DNA of 64,000 bases from Xiphophorus maculatus. Lineage: Eukaryota > Chordata > Actinopteri > Cyprinodontiformes > Poeciliidae. Every line of letters begins with the position of its first letter. Position 1 is the stretch's first letter. The notes below the pieces were generated by a model that worked only from the letters and a program-made list of their open reading frames with translations, was not told the origin of the DNA and did no database searches. The DNA lies in the NCBI RefSeq assembly GCF_002775205.1, contig NC_036443.1, positions 19,749,266-19,813,265 of the forward strand. Reading direction: 5' to 3'. Shown in pieces: positions 1-15,000 of this stretch. The translations under genes and the position numbers were made by a program.

Positions 1-1204
1 CATGTATTTTCAATGGGCAAAGGATGCAATTTATATTTCATTGTCGCACACTGAAGAGGTGCAGTAAAGATTCTAGATAGTCTATCCTGGAGAAACACAT
101 TTCAGTAGATTCTGTGATGATGTTCAGGTGATGCACAGTGAAAAATTGTCAGAAAAAGGCATATGTGAATTTTTAACAGTTTCAATTCTAAAACACAAAC
201 ACAGTTTAGCATTGCAGGCTACAGTCTAGATGTCCTGTAGAGCAAACCTGCTACTGAAATCAGCAAAATGGAGATAACTGTCAGGTATTTCAGAATAAAA
301 GTAACATGACAAATCGACGTCTTCACAGAGCCCGCTAATGATTTTAAAAATCTGAGTATTTGAGATAGTCCTACTCCATCCTGTCATTATTTTTAGCGGG
401 CAGAAAACTAGATGCTCTGTGTCAAAGTTAATATCAAAAAGTTAAAAGCTAAAAACATTTCCTCTTAAATAAGAGCAAATTCTACATTAAAGGTGATACG
501 ACATAAAGTGCAAAGAGAGGTTTCAATAAATGCACTGGGGCTGACTAAGAAGTCACAGAGGCAGGATACACATACTCTAAAAACGCCTCTTCACTTTTCT
601 CTTCGCTTTTTCTTTCTCAACTCTTTTTCTCTTTCTTTTAAAAAATATTTGACTTTTTTTTTAGGCTGGATCTTTGTTTGGTCTAGCCAAGGCCTTGTTT
701 ATCATGTAACTGAAGGAGTTTATGTCCCATATTGTCTCTATTGTGATCTGAACAAATGAAGTCTGAGAGCATTGCATATAAGAAATCACAATCACGTGAA
801 TAATTTAGATATTTTCAGTCATTTTTCCTCTAATTGCCCACTTTGTTACTTGAATTCATGAGTAGTGAGTTATAGTATTTCCTGTGCCTTCTTCGAATTC
901 CTCATCTCCTCGGAATCAGCAGAAAAGTAGTAAACATTGAACAGGTTCTATTTAAAAATACTGCTTTAACTGAGATCAGTGCGAACTACAGCAACAACAT
1001 TTGTAACATCAACAATGTCAGTAGAGTAAAAAAAAAATTACAAGAGAAAAATAATTATAACAATAAAATATATCTCTTAATAGAAATCAAACCATGGTAT
1101 CTCTAAAACGAATATATTGGACAATGTAAACCTACCCTTATCAAAGTTAGCAAAATATAATAACACAATAAGCACATCAATCTTATTCCTCTCACAGAGA
1201 GCGC
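1..1204. other. 3' flank or 3' UTR of slc6a6, no gene seen
   Basis: Sequence downstream of the slc6a6 stop codon. It is AT-rich, with a pyrimidine tract at about 590-665. I see no convincing minus-strand poly(A) signal, so the 3' UTR may continue beyond the window edge. The short open frames here have no recognisable content. Confidence 0.5.
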
Positions 1205-2951
1205 TCACATCATTGTTTCTACAATGGTGTGGGTGGGCTTGATCAAGCCATTGTTCCCGTTCGGGTCCAGAGGCTGTGTCAGCTCGCTGCTCTTCAAATT
1301 GTACTCTTTCGGGCGAGAGCTCACGCCTGACTTTGCCGGGGCCGCCACTGCCTTGATCCTCTGGGAGAGGGAAGGAAATGAGACATTAGGGTAATGATCA
1401 TCAGAAACAAGGGCTCCTTCAAGGCACAAAAAGACAGCTACTGAATTTGAGACGTCAAACGTTTTTGGAAATTAAAGACTTCTTAGTACAACACTGATCA
1501 GGGCATTTTAATTTTACCCAGACAACGATGGATATGTCTAAAAAGGTCTGTTTGAGATGAACATCTAACAACAGAATGTGACTTCAGGCCTATTAATATT
1601 TGATTGATTCTCTTCCAAAACCAAAGAGCCAGAGATGCAAAACATGTTGGTTAAAACACTTTAAAATGATATGCGTAACTATGATTGATTAACTATTGAA
1701 GCCAATCAATCAGTCTAGAACATCATATATTTTAATTTTTTATTTAGAATGTTTATTTATGTTTGTTATTTGATTAATGTTTATTTAGAATGTTTCAAAA
1801 AAAAAAAAAAGAAAACACAATCATTTGTTCCCTAAGATATGACTCAATTTTTTTTCCAGTTTGGTCACTTAATTCTGAATAGGGTGTGAAAATAGGTCTG
1901 TTTTTAGTTGGTAGTGATTCTCAACTCTTTCTTTCAGTCATCACAATATATAAAAGAAGTCTTAGTATTTTACTTATTTATTTCATTTGTTTGACTTTGC
2001 TTTTTGAACATTTTGGGGTTTGTGATTACTTTGGGATTCTGCCACTTACAGCTTTCCATATTTGACTCTCTGTTTAGCTTTGTTAGAACTTTTTTCTGTC
2101 TTGTTTCAAACTCTTTGTGTTAATTTCTCTAATTATTAGTCATTTCTCCACCTTCCTTTGTTCAGGTCATGTACCCAACTGCACTACATGCTACTAATTA
2201 GTTGAACCTGATTCTCTTGTCACTCAATCACCTTCCCAGCAGTTAAAAGCCAGTCAGTTTTGGTGCCTCTCTTTGCAAGATCCTTCCATTTCCTCTCCAT
2301 GCCTTTTTTTAAAACTCTTTTGTCCATGATTCCTTGTTGCCTGACTTTTATTTTCCTTCTGTGTCTAAATTGTGTACCAGTATATTTTGGATTTGTTGTG
2401 TTGCCCATTTAACATTGTTTAAGCCTATATGAGACCAACATTTTCTTGTCTGTTTGGATTCCAGTTCAAACATTTTATACCCAGATTCTGAAATGGGCTT
2501 TCCTTCCACTAAGCTTTCTATTAGTTTTCCATTGAGTTGAGGAAACTTTTAAATTTTGGAATCTGTTCAAAACCACTACAGATGGCATGTTGCTGTTCTT
2601 TGCAGATACTGTATAGGAGTTGTTTGGAAATTATTCAAGCAGACTAATGAGTGACAGCTAATCTGACAGACTCTTGTCCTATAATATCTCTCACAAAAAA
2701 GCAAATGGTTAATATCTGTTAATATAGAGTTGCATTCTATGGATGTTAATATATCACTGTGAACAGTAATTAACAGTTTTAAATTATTGAAATCAGCTAA
2801 ACTGTGGAGTGTCCAACTGATTAGCTGTTAGCCTTTCACCACCCTGGAGAATTTTCCACTTTCTACTTCTAGGTGACATCTTTCTGCATAAATTAAGAGA
2901 AATTTCAGTGCTCATAACTTCGCAAAGTATTGCTTGAAAAAAAAAAAAATA

Positions 2952-3014
<63 letters not shown>

Positions 3015-6000
3015 TATATACAGTACAGACCAAAAGTTTGGACACACCTTTTAATCCAATGAGTTTCCTTTATTTTCATGACTATTGACATTGTAGATTC
3101 ACACTGAAGGCATCAAAACTATGAATAACACATGTGGAAATATGTACTAAACAAAAAAGTGTAAAACAACTGAAAATACCCCTTATATTCTAGTTTCTTC
3201 AAAGTAGCAACCTTTTGCTGTGATTACTGCTTTGCACACACTCTGCATTTTCTTGATGAGCTTCAAGAGGTCGTCACCTGAAATGGTTTTCACTTCATAG
3301 GTGTGCCCTGTCAGGTTAATAAGTGGGATTTCTTGCCTTATAAATAGTCATGAAAATAAAGAAAACCCATTGAATTAGAAGGTGTGTCCAAACTTTTGGT
3401 CTGTACTGTATATATATACATATCTGTATATATCCTTTAATATGTCGTCAGAAGAAAAATATCAAGACAGCATGTGTTGAGTTCAGGACCTGCAATAAGT
3501 GGATCTTAAAATAATTAATCAATATTCTATGATTGGGGGAAGAATCTCCATGGAAAGCCTGAAGTCTGCTAGTGACCAAAATTAAACAGACCAATGCTTT
3601 TTCAGCGGCAACATCTGTAATGTTGTGAAAGGATAATGGCACATTGCTACATAGCATATAAACTGCCTGTTCAGGCTTGTTTATCGCCTGTTGACTCATG
3701 CTGACTGGCTACTTATAATGTGGGTTAAACATTTCAAAATTCACCATGGAAATTTCCAGTTAGGAATCAAAACATTGCTTTACATTCTAATTATTACTAT
3801 AAAATGTGCTGGGGCCAATGTTTAGAAACTGAAAATATTTTTAAATAAACTTAATAGAAGCTACAGTGATTGTCTTATGAGAAATTTAAAATGACAAATT
3901 TTTACACTATTTCTTTAAAGTGTCGCTTAGAAACTCAATCAGCTCACCTCTATGAGAGGTCCCTCTGACTGCAAGATCTTGATGACCATCACCATTGGGA
4001 TGCAGATCATAGAGGCCAAAGCCAAACACCAGCCCAGGCCAATGGCCCACTCGGGATACTCATACACCTTGTTGTAGGTCAGTGGTTTGTACTTTACAAG
4101 GGAGAAAACAAAGCAACCCTAAAAGAAAAAAAACAAAAACATGCTGCCTTAAGCAGAAGCTCTGTAGCCTGTCAACATCTGTAGATGAATCCATATGGTT
4201 CTAATAAAGTAATATTTGTCTGTCTCACCATGCAGAGGACAGGAGTGATGATGGTCCAGCTCCATTTCATCCACGGGTTTGGTCTGTAGCCAATCATGTC
4301 TTCGACTGCATCATAGAAATTATCAGCTCCTAAAAGGTGCAAAGAAAATGTAATACGCCATGAACATGCTGTATGTTTCTGCTAAATAACAAAACAGCAT
4401 CTGACATTTCTGTGCATTGTTTCTGATCACAAAGTGACCTTCATATCCGCATGCAGCGATTAGCACATTTATGGACCCTTATCTCTGCTGTTTACTATAA
4501 ACTGCAGCATAATTTTTCCACTAGGTCATGTTTTGAATATATAGGCTACAAACAGTCACTTGTCTCAAGCTTGTCTCAGGAGGTTATCAGTTATCTTTGC
4601 TGGGTGAACTTATAATGAAGTCACCTGGAATGAACTTACTGTTATTTACCAGTGAGCTAAATGTGCTTGGTTGTGTTTAAATTTTGTTTGGTAAAATTTT
4701 TATTTTTTTCATTTGTAAATTTTATTAAATTTGTGTATCTTTGCATAAGACTTACTATTAAATATCATCAAATATATAACTCTAAAATTAATAATTGAAC
4801 CCATTTTGTTAGACAAAGCAAAAAAGGTTGATGTTATCATAATGTCCAGTAAGTGAACAAATACACCAAAACACAACAATTACTTCAAAAGCATTTAAGT
4901 TAATAAAACATAGAGCACATTGCCAGTTAGGCTGATTCTTATAACTGAGGAGCATCTGAACCATAAATTAATCAGTCATTTATTTCTTTATAACTATTTG
5001 TTTGGCTCTTTGTTTATTCAATATAAATAGTCTTTTTTGTTTGTAAAAGTAAAATTAAAGCAACTTATCTTTGAATAGTAGACATTTTAAGATGTGAATT
5101 GAAATGTGATTGGTGAAGTTGGAATTTGAGTGTTCAGCCTCAGAAGTTGGAAGCAGATAACTTTGAAAAAAAGAACCATAATCTTTCCTCCAACGTTACT
5201 GGCAATTTATTTAGTTTAGCATTTGTTTGTTTAATTTGGCATTAGAAATTCTTCATATTTAAATCCCAATGGACATTTTTGTATTTTGATATTTCATGCA
5301 TTTTTTGGATATCATACAAAAGTTTTTTGTTATCATGTTCTTTGATTTATTTAATGATTTTTCTATACCTAGTGCAGAGCTTAGTGACAATGTTTGTGAA
5401 ATTTTGTTTTTGTTAACAGAGAGGAAACTCTGAGGTGCTAGCTCCAGCCTCTTTATTCTCATTTCCCCAGTCCTGCAGTTAATCTTATTTATTGCAGACA
5501 TGTAAAACTCCCTCAACCTTTGTTAGCCATTATGGAGCTCCTTCCGGGATTCTTATCCAACTCCTGTAAATCATTACATTAAATGATGCTGATACAGTCA
5601 CTTCCACTTACCATAAACCCAGGCTACAGCAATGCATTCAAAAAATGCAACCCACAAAAGGCACACACCACTGGCTGCGTAGTAGTCAAAGAGCTGAAAC
5701 ACATACATGCCACCCTGGAACAGACAAAAAGCAGCTTTAATTACCTCTTTGATATATGTAATGGGGCAAAAAGTCACACAGATAAAAAGGGATGTAAAAC
5801 CATATTGAGAGAGAAGGGAGGAGGTGGTGTTGAAAGTAGGACATGGGCACTTTGGCACCTAATCAATAGAGGGAGAGTTCAACAGGTGCTGGGATGTCAT
5901 TGAAGCCCGTAAACCAGTAAGGGGAAAACTGCCCTCCAAATTTTTCCATTCACCCATGAAGTTTGTGAATCATCAACATAGCAGGAGGCCATATTTGGCT

Positions 6001-9000
6001 GCAACGATGCAGTGAATAAGCAACGATTGAGATACACATATTCTGTACATGACAAGTTACTAAAATGAGGAACCTGAAGTTCAAGTCCGATCATAAGGCT
6101 GAAATAAAGATCGTCTCATCTAGTCTGCCAGTAGAAATACAATTTACTGTAATGTTACATTTCTGTATGAATCAAAAAGTGTGCCTTTTATTTTGTCTTA
6201 ATTACTTAACTACGATTTATTTATTATACACTCCTTCACTTTAAAAATCTTTACAAAATAATCTTCTCATAATAAATGTGAAATCTTTCTTGTAAAGTCT
6301 ATCCAGTAAACATGTTCTATTTTACATAAAATACAACACAGTGAGTGAGGGTCATAAGTGAAAGACAATTTCATGTCTGAATGAACAGAGCAGGAACTGC
6401 TTTTATTCTGATAAGCTGAAACAAACTGATAAGTTTTTTGCGGCAACACAAGTATCTTAGCAGCGAGGGAGTAAGATGTCAGGTATAAATTAAGTTTTTG
6501 TTCTGAAATGACCCTAAGTCATTTTTTACCTTGTTCAGTGTTCTGTGTGGTCAATATTATCATGCTACAGCAAACTTAAACAGATTTTTTCAGGAAATCA
6601 ATAACAGACCACAGTCTGCTTATGTCACTGAAAAATACACTGCAACTTTCCTCTACTCCTGATTACAAGAGTAAAATATTTGTGAACAAGACTCACTGCG
6701 AGTCTAAGTAAGACTTGAAAACTCAGCATGAATCTGAGTTTTGAGACCGTTCACCACAAGCTTAAGTCAAGTCTGAAGTTTTGGATTTTAGGATCACAAT
6801 GCCGTTCAACTCCAAGTCTGAAACTCGGGTCACAGTCTTTGGGATGACACTTACTTTCGTTACCATTGCGAGTCCAAGGAGATAGCTTATGAGACACATC
6901 CCTGCGATGAAGATTTCTCTGCGGTAACCTTTTCTAAGAACGGATGGATAGAGATCCACGATGGATGTGATCTGTCCTTCCACTTCAACGAACTGTTGGG
7001 ACAAAGACTGCTATGAGGTTTTCAGTAAACACACAGATTAGAGGAACAAAGCTGTTGTTGTTGAGCTGTAATGACAGTTTAAACAAACTCCCCCCTGCAA
7101 ACATGGTTTGCTACAAGCATGTCAGCAGATAAGAACAATGGATCAGTGTCTCAGACCACTTGACTGCTGATATTTCTGCTCCAATGAGTTCCAAACTACT
7201 TATTATCTAAACAAAAATTCCCAGAGGGTCTTGATGCACAGAAAAACATTATTTCGGTGTAAAATACCAAACAAAACCTTGTTTGCAACAGTGGCATTAA
7301 AACACAATACGTAGCATTCAGAACTGCAAATCTGAATGACATCCACCCACAGACAGTCACACACAAACACACACTGGCCCCAATTCTCCTATGAAAATAG
7401 CTGCACTTGCATGAGCATTTACATGTACTCAAATTTAGAGCGTCGGTCTGATCTCGCTCTTGGCTGACCATGTGTGGGACTGACTTAGTACAGGGGTAGA
7501 ATTGCACTTGGAGGCAGGAAATGTGATACAGCTTGAGAAGCCCTCGGGCATGCATTTGTGTTTTGTCAACTTGGATTATCTTGTTCTAATCAAAGCTCTG
7601 CCTTTGAATCAAATGTGGAAGATTCAGATACTTGCCTGCTTGCCATTGGGAGAAGCTTTACAAACAATATGCCTGGTGGAAAAGGTTTGTCAACTGGGCA
7701 TATATATTCAGTTTTTATGCGATCACATCAGCGCATTAAAGCTGTTTTAATCCTTCCATGGTGAAGTTAAGCAGGGCAGTAAAGTGCATTTGTTGGAGGA
7801 TCAGATATCTGAAACCTTAGCATGTTAGATATGAATCAGAGAAACACTGTATGCGATTTACACTTCGGTCCAGGATGAAACAAACTACAGGACCTCAGAG
7901 GGGCAGGCATTAAACTCTGGGCATCAAACCAGTTAACATCATTATCCTGCTTACTGTCTCAATGATTGTAAACACTCTGACCTGGCTATCGAGGCCCAGC
8001 AGCAGCAGCATGATGAAGAACAGGATGGCCCACAGGGTTGGCAGTGGCATCATGGACACAGCCTTAGGGTAGGCAATGAAGGCCAAGCCAGGACCTGGAA
8101 GGAGAACAGAGTGGGGACGGGGAGAAGGGGGCAAAGGACAGGATTAACACTTCTATCTGATTACAGGCTGGACTAATTAAATGATGATATTTCTCTCTGG
8201 AAATATGCATTTTCTTTGACCAAAAGCATAAAAAATATGGCCTCCTTCTAGAAGTATTATTAGTCAATAATTAAGCAAAAATTATATGCAAAATAAGACT
8301 GTGCTTGCAGGGGCTCTTCATGTTAAAGCGTCCCCGACATGTTAATGTACATTAGCAACACAAGTCAGTTTTGTGTTTTATTTCTTACATTCTGCATAAT
8401 TTTCAACACTGATATTATGCAACAAGTATCTAATGCATGCTTATTTTTAACCTCTTCTCATTATCTAGCACATAAGACATTTATGACTTTCTATGCAACA
8501 TTCTATGAGTCATGGTCTCTCCTTCAGGGTGACTTCACTGCTATTCAGTCTGAACATTAGTTCACCTTTATTGCATTTGACATTTGTCCTTTTCTATGCT
8601 GCATGCTGGTACTTACTGTGAGCAATGGGAATGAGAAGAATCTGATAAGGCACAACTTAAATATACCACTTCCACAGCATATTGTATTTAAACCATCAGA
8701 TACAGAGTCAGCAATTGAACCTCATTTGAACAGACAAGCAAAAAGCACATATGTTTGCTTTCATCAATAATTTTGTTCATGTGCTTTGATGTGTAGATTA
8801 CAGTGAAATCACAAAATTATTATATCATATCACTGGCAATATTTGGTTGAATCTCAAAGCCAGTGTACGTAAACAACATCAAGCATACTTTAGCACATTA
8901 CCTTTACATCTCATGTACTGTGCCTTGCAAAAGTACGTAGACAACTTGAATTCTTCACATTTTGTCTCGTTACCATCACAAACTTCAAAGTATTTTATTG

Positions 9001-12000
9001 GTAATTAATGTACAAATTAAATTGGAAGGATGCATGTTTTGTCATGAAAATGTGAGAAGGGTCAATACTTTGTGGAACTTTATGTTTTGCACGTATTGAA
9101 ACTGAAACTTTGTGAAATAACTCAAGATCAATCAGGTTGCAGGAAGAGCATCAGTGAGCATCAATTTGAGTGTGTACTGTGTTGATTCCACCAGATTGTA
9201 TTTAGGTGTATCGCACTAAAATGTACATAATAATGATGCAGGCCGCTCTTCAAGTTTGTAAAAATTTTAAAAACCATGTATCCTTTTCCTTCCACTTCAC
9301 AGTTAAGCTCTATTTTGTGTTGGTCTGTCACATAAAATACCAATAAAACATGTAAACATTCATTGTTGTAAAGCCACAAATTGTGAAAAAGTTCAAACTG
9401 TTTGGACGGTTTTGCGAGGCACTGTAGAAAATACAGGAAGACAGCAACAGATCCAGTGGCATCCACCTCAGTAGATCCAAAGCACAGTGAAAGAAATAGG
9501 TTTACGTAGCAGTGCTGCTGGTCCAAAATATCAACCTCAGGATGCAAGTTCCAATGAACAGCCATTCAGTACAGAGCCAATCTTCTTAGCAGTGTCCATT
9601 GGTCAGAAGGATATGGAGTTACTAAACTGCACAAGCAGGATTATTGTGGGACAAGCTGATGATGGCGCTCCTTATTGCAGAAGTTCATTGTGTAGCTTAA
9701 ACACAGCAATTGACCAATGCGATGTTGTTTGTCCTCAGTAAACGGGGGACGAGCCATTTTATCTTTGAGCGTTTTATTCAAGGAGTGTGCAATTGCCGAT
9801 ACCTGTACTTTCTAGCATCATTGTGTCCGAAACTGTGACAAAACACTACGGATGACTCTCTCTTTTTCTCTCTCTTAAATTCGTCAAAGAATTTTACATT
9901 TCCAATTGTCTAATTGTTTTGCTTTCGGCAGCAGTGCCCACCATCACTGCTGCCATCACACTGGACCCTCGTACCTGACTCTGCCACATCGGCAATGTCC
10001 ACCCCTTGCTCTTGTGCCATGAAGCCCAGGACGGAAAATATTGCGAAGCCAGACACAAAACTGGTACCGCTGTTGAGGCCTCCCAGCAGCAAACAGTCCC
10101 TATGTCACACATATGTCATGGAGGTTGTTAATGAACACAGGTGGAACCAAAGTTCCCATTTTCTTTTCACGCAACCGACTCTGACAGAGCGTCGCTGTCA
10201 CTATTACAGTCCTGCTCCTCCCAGCAGAAACCCAGCTCACCTGTAGCAGTTGTATCTGTACTTGTTGTAGCTTCCCAGGGACGTCATGGCACCCAGGCAT
10301 ATGGCGTAGGAGAAAAAGATCTGGGTTCCCGCATCAATCCACACCTGATGGAACAGAAGAGATGCACGTTATTAATGCGATGGGAGAGTATAATGAAGTT
10401 CTCTTGGGTATCGAGATATGATTCCTCTAGAAGATTTTAATATAGACTTGTGTGCCACGCTCTGCTCCTAAGCAGCCAATTTGGTGATTTTAAAATGCTC
10501 TTTCATAGTATCTGTTGTCTTTTTCAGAGTAAAATTTTCTATTCAGAGAAGATCTTAATTTGTCGGTGAAAATCTTAGCCATAATAAACTTAGTCTAGTG
10601 CAATTGTCAATCTGCATCAATCATTTGTGCTTCTTGAATTGCAGTTGGAGGTCACACAAAATCATTTCAAATGGCCCATCGCACACTGGATACCTATGCC
10701 TCAGAGTCAGAATTACGATTTTAGGAGTATTCTTGTTATATTTCAAGCCAGCATAATCAACAAAATGACGATGCATCTCCTGTGTCCGGTATTTAATAGA
10801 TTTATTTTTTCTGTATCTTAAAAAAAAAACAACTTTCTGATACTGTTCTCCTACAGTATAAAGTTTATCAAACCTTACACTTTTACTTTTTGCCCTCCAC
10901 TTTGGTCATTTTTAAACACGCCTGGCACAAAATAGGCAGTTGTGATTAGGTACCAAGCTTACATAAAATAGCACAGATCAAAGAAAACTTGATGAGCTTT
11001 AGAAAGCCTTGGAACTACTGATAAATGTTATTTCAAAATGATCATAAGAGATTCTGGCTCCTTTAATGGACAATCCAAAGAAAATATTTTAGCACAGTAC
11101 TGTTTGTTATTCTGTTACTTTCACTTCCTGCTTTTTTCCAGCTGGTTTTCTTATACTTGTTTATGACTTATCAAACATTTTTGTTCTACTAAGAATTTGC
11201 CCCTGCATTGTTTCTTTTCTATGCTGTTTTGTCAGAAAAATGGGTGCTGAAAACCTGTAACACATTATGAACATTGGTTTATTTGGACTTTGTTTGAAGT
11301 CTTTGCTTGTTTCTGTGTTTCTTTTCATAAGTTTCATAATCGCAGTGTAGTCAGCTGTGCCTATGTCTATGTCTATTGTGACTGCTGACAGCTAATTAAG
11401 TGGTGCATGTGCGCTGCTCTTGTTAATGCCGCCATGGGCACTGGCACTTCCCTGAATATTAAATTTCCGAGATCCAATCCACAAAAAAAAAGACAGAATT
11501 TCAACATAGAAAGTGGTTGCGCCCTCGCCAGCCTCTAGTTCAGATTGAATACAGCTGCTGTGCATAAAACACTGATCACTGCAGGAGTAAACTGTTTACA
11601 TAATCAGCACCAACTCTACTCGGGTATGATGTCATCCAATATCAGAACTTCAAAGAGGAATCAAACGGTGCATTAAACCAAGAAATGCACCAGTAAATTG
11701 TCCAGAAATCAGAATCTTCCCTTAAATAACTCTCTTCCCTTGATTAGCTATCAGAATAATTATTTTTCATTTTTTAAATACAAAAAAACTGAAAACTTCC
11801 TGCATATTGGTTGATAAACACTGATTTACAACATGCACTGTGATGCACTTTTTGAGTTTAATAAAAATCAAATGGAGCTTAGAGTTTTGATCAATAAATA
11901 TATATTTTTTTTATTTTCTATTTTTTCCTTAATTTGTCATTGTCCTTGGAAAAATAAGCTGCTGATCAAATCTGAATTGGTAGATTAGCCCTAAGAAAAG

Positions 12001-15000
12001 ATATGCGTACCTCTGAGGACAAGTCAGAGTAGAACATGTCTGATAATTTTGTTGCAATATATTTCTATTTGTTTCCAGTTTTTCTGCTAGGATGTAAGAG
12101 GGACTGTGAAAAAAAGTGTAAAATGATGTACAAATGTAAAAAAGGTTGCATTAATATCCATCTCTGATTATAATGGGATGTGTTTGGAACCTGCCTCTGG
12201 ATCCTGGAGACGAGTCAGGTCTGGGTAATGTCAAGAAAATCCGAGCTCATCCCACTTCCCCATGCTGGAGATTTTAGTTTAACAGTAATAATAAATAAAG
12301 TTATCTTTAAAATGAATCACTCAAGTGACATCAAGGCCCAACAGTAGACTTAGGTGTCAATAAAGTTAGTTTAACAGTAATAATAAATAAAGTTATCTTT
12401 AAAATGAATCACTCAAGTGATATCTAGGCCCAACAGTAGACTTAAGTGTCAATAAAATAAATCTGGTTGTGTGTGTGTTGTTTTTGTCTCATGCAAACTT
12501 TGCTTTAATTCTACTTTTTTCTATCTAATCATAAGAAATCATAGTCAGTCAGAAAGAGTCATTAAACAGGAAAAGCAGGTTTCCTGGAAAAAGAGGAAGT
12601 AAGTTCCAGCCTGCAGATTTATAAAAAATAGCTGAGACTATTCCTTATTTTAAATCATGAAAGTTTAAAGAATGAAATCTAAACATTTTTGGATAATTTG
12701 ATAAGATTCAAAGTAAAATACTTATATTAATATTGGTTTACTTGTAATAATACTTACACTTATATTTGTGGGAACACTTACAAGGAAAACAAGTAACTGT
12801 AACTTTAGTAGTAAATAATTAGAATCATGTATTATTCTTTTGGTTTCTTTTCAGAAAAACATCTGTAATAACTCACATTAGGATTATAATAAGGATAATT
12901 AATAAGTTATGGTTATAAAATCATAAATGAATGATAAATCAGAGAAGCTGAAGAAAATAAATGTGATATAAGTTATGGTTATAAAATTATAAATGAATGC
13001 TAAAATCAGAGAAGCTAAAGAAAATAAAAGTGATATAAATGTGATTTTGACATTGAACTTGAAATGGTGTAAAAGGTGTAACTGCAATTAAACATCACTG
13101 ATATGTTGGAGGTAGAGAGTAGGTGAAAGGTGAAAGGCAAGGAACTAACAGGAGAGCAGAGATGATCAACGCCTTATTTAGAGAGTAGGTGAAAGGTTGT
13201 GCAGGCAATGGACATAGGAGGTTGAGCAACTCTGAGACATTAGCACAGACATCAGGACATAATGTCTGTAAGACAGTGATGGATATGAAATCATCTGAGC
13301 AGTCAGCCAATGAAACAAGCCCAGCAACAGTGCTAGCCAAAGAAACCCTATAAAAGGTGAGTGCAAAAGAGGAACCTTTCGTTGGATCCTCCGGGCAGCT
13401 TCGAGCCAAGATCGAGATGGACAAAGAACTCTGCAGCTGAAGAAGAGCCGGGGCCACGGAGCCGAAGACTGTCCTGCTCATGCATGGGGACCAACCCGTC
13501 TGGCCCACAACCTGTGGCTTCAAATCGCACTTCTCTCATCGGCTGGGTTCAGACCCCAAAGACAAAGATGAAGACAAAGGCAAAGACAAAGAAGAAGAAC
13601 TGGTGCCTTCCTTCCTGCCAGCACCAAGTCCTGTGTGACCTCACCATCCATGCGGAGAAGAAGCTCATCAGACCTACAGAGATTCCTGCCTTCGCTGATC
13701 AACATCTTCCTCCTGCTGCAACACCTTCTTCATCATCAGACCTGCGGAGATCCTGGCCTTCATCGATCGGCGTCTTCCTCCTGCTGCAGCACCTTCTTCG
13801 TCGTCGTGCCAGGTCTGGGGTTCGAGGCGCCAGGCTCCGTCCGTCTCTCTCAAAGGTTCCTTTTTTAGTTTTCAGTGTCAGCAGTAGGGAAAGATAGACT
13901 AGATGATTGATTTTACTTATTTGATTATTTCTGCTACTGAATTAAGCTGTACTGACCCTTGCAAAAATGCCTTACTAATAAAATATTTAGCATAAAGAAA
14001 ATCTAAAAGATGTTGTGGACATTCAGTTAATGAGTCACCTTAAAGTTCTTTGATGGTTGTAAAATAGCTGTGATGTTTGATTCTGGAGAGGAAGAGGGGG
14101 AAAATGTTTTATAGGTTGCTGGTAGCCCAAATTTAAAACAACATCCTTGGGACTCGCCCGAGTCACTAAAACCTACCTGGTTCAATAACAAATGCAAGTT
14201 GTAAAATAAGAGAACGAGCGACCGTTAACAGGTGTGCTCTGTGAAACTAGTTGGCTGTAGGCTGCTCAGTCTGGCTAATTCACAGGGGGAAGAAGGGTGG
14301 GACACCTGGATGTAGGCCGTTAAAAATCAGGTGAATCGTTTCTCGAAACCAGCTTAAACAGAGTTTACTTCAGTTCTGGACAGGGTAAATCCCGGCAGAT
14401 TTAGGAAACTCAAATAACCCGTTAGATGGAGAGCTGGTAGCACATCTCCCCTCTCAGAAGAGGAAGTACGAGAGTGAGAGAGTAGAGACAGAAAGGAGGG
14501 GGGGGGTGTTGCGCAACAACAAGTGGCGCCCGAACAGGGACTCGACTAACGGAGTAGGAGGGCCCTGCCAAGTCAGTAAAAACAGATGTGAGGATCTGAA
14601 TAGCTCACTTGGTTTGTTAACTCTTAGGGAATAGAGTTAATGGTGACTGATAAGGCCATCAGTCACAACCCTCGCAGTAACTGTATAGCGTACAGGTGAG
14701 GGAAAGCTTCTACTGAGGATAAATGACCGGATCCAGACAGTGAAGCTAGTAGCCAACATAGTCTAGACCCATCCCTGCTTGAAGGCTAAAGAGAGGCTTT
14801 GGGGGATAGACAACTCGAACCGACAGAGAGACGGAGTGATGGATGATCACTTCGAGGAGGAAAATCTGGGGAAGAAACCGGAGGAAGCCGGCCGTCCAGA
14901 TCGTTTGGAAAAGGAGGAGACCTCAACAGAACTGCATCAACTTTCTGCACAGCTACCCAGGGCACCCAGGACAGCGGATGGAAGGTTTGTTCATCAAGAG

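Noticed and set aside
13361..13897. 178-codon open frame in each LTR (also at 17145-17681)
   Set aside because: It spans a ~66-bp internal tandem repeat rich in CTTCTTC/CTGCTG, lies in R/U5, has no domain, and overlaps other equally long frames on both strands.
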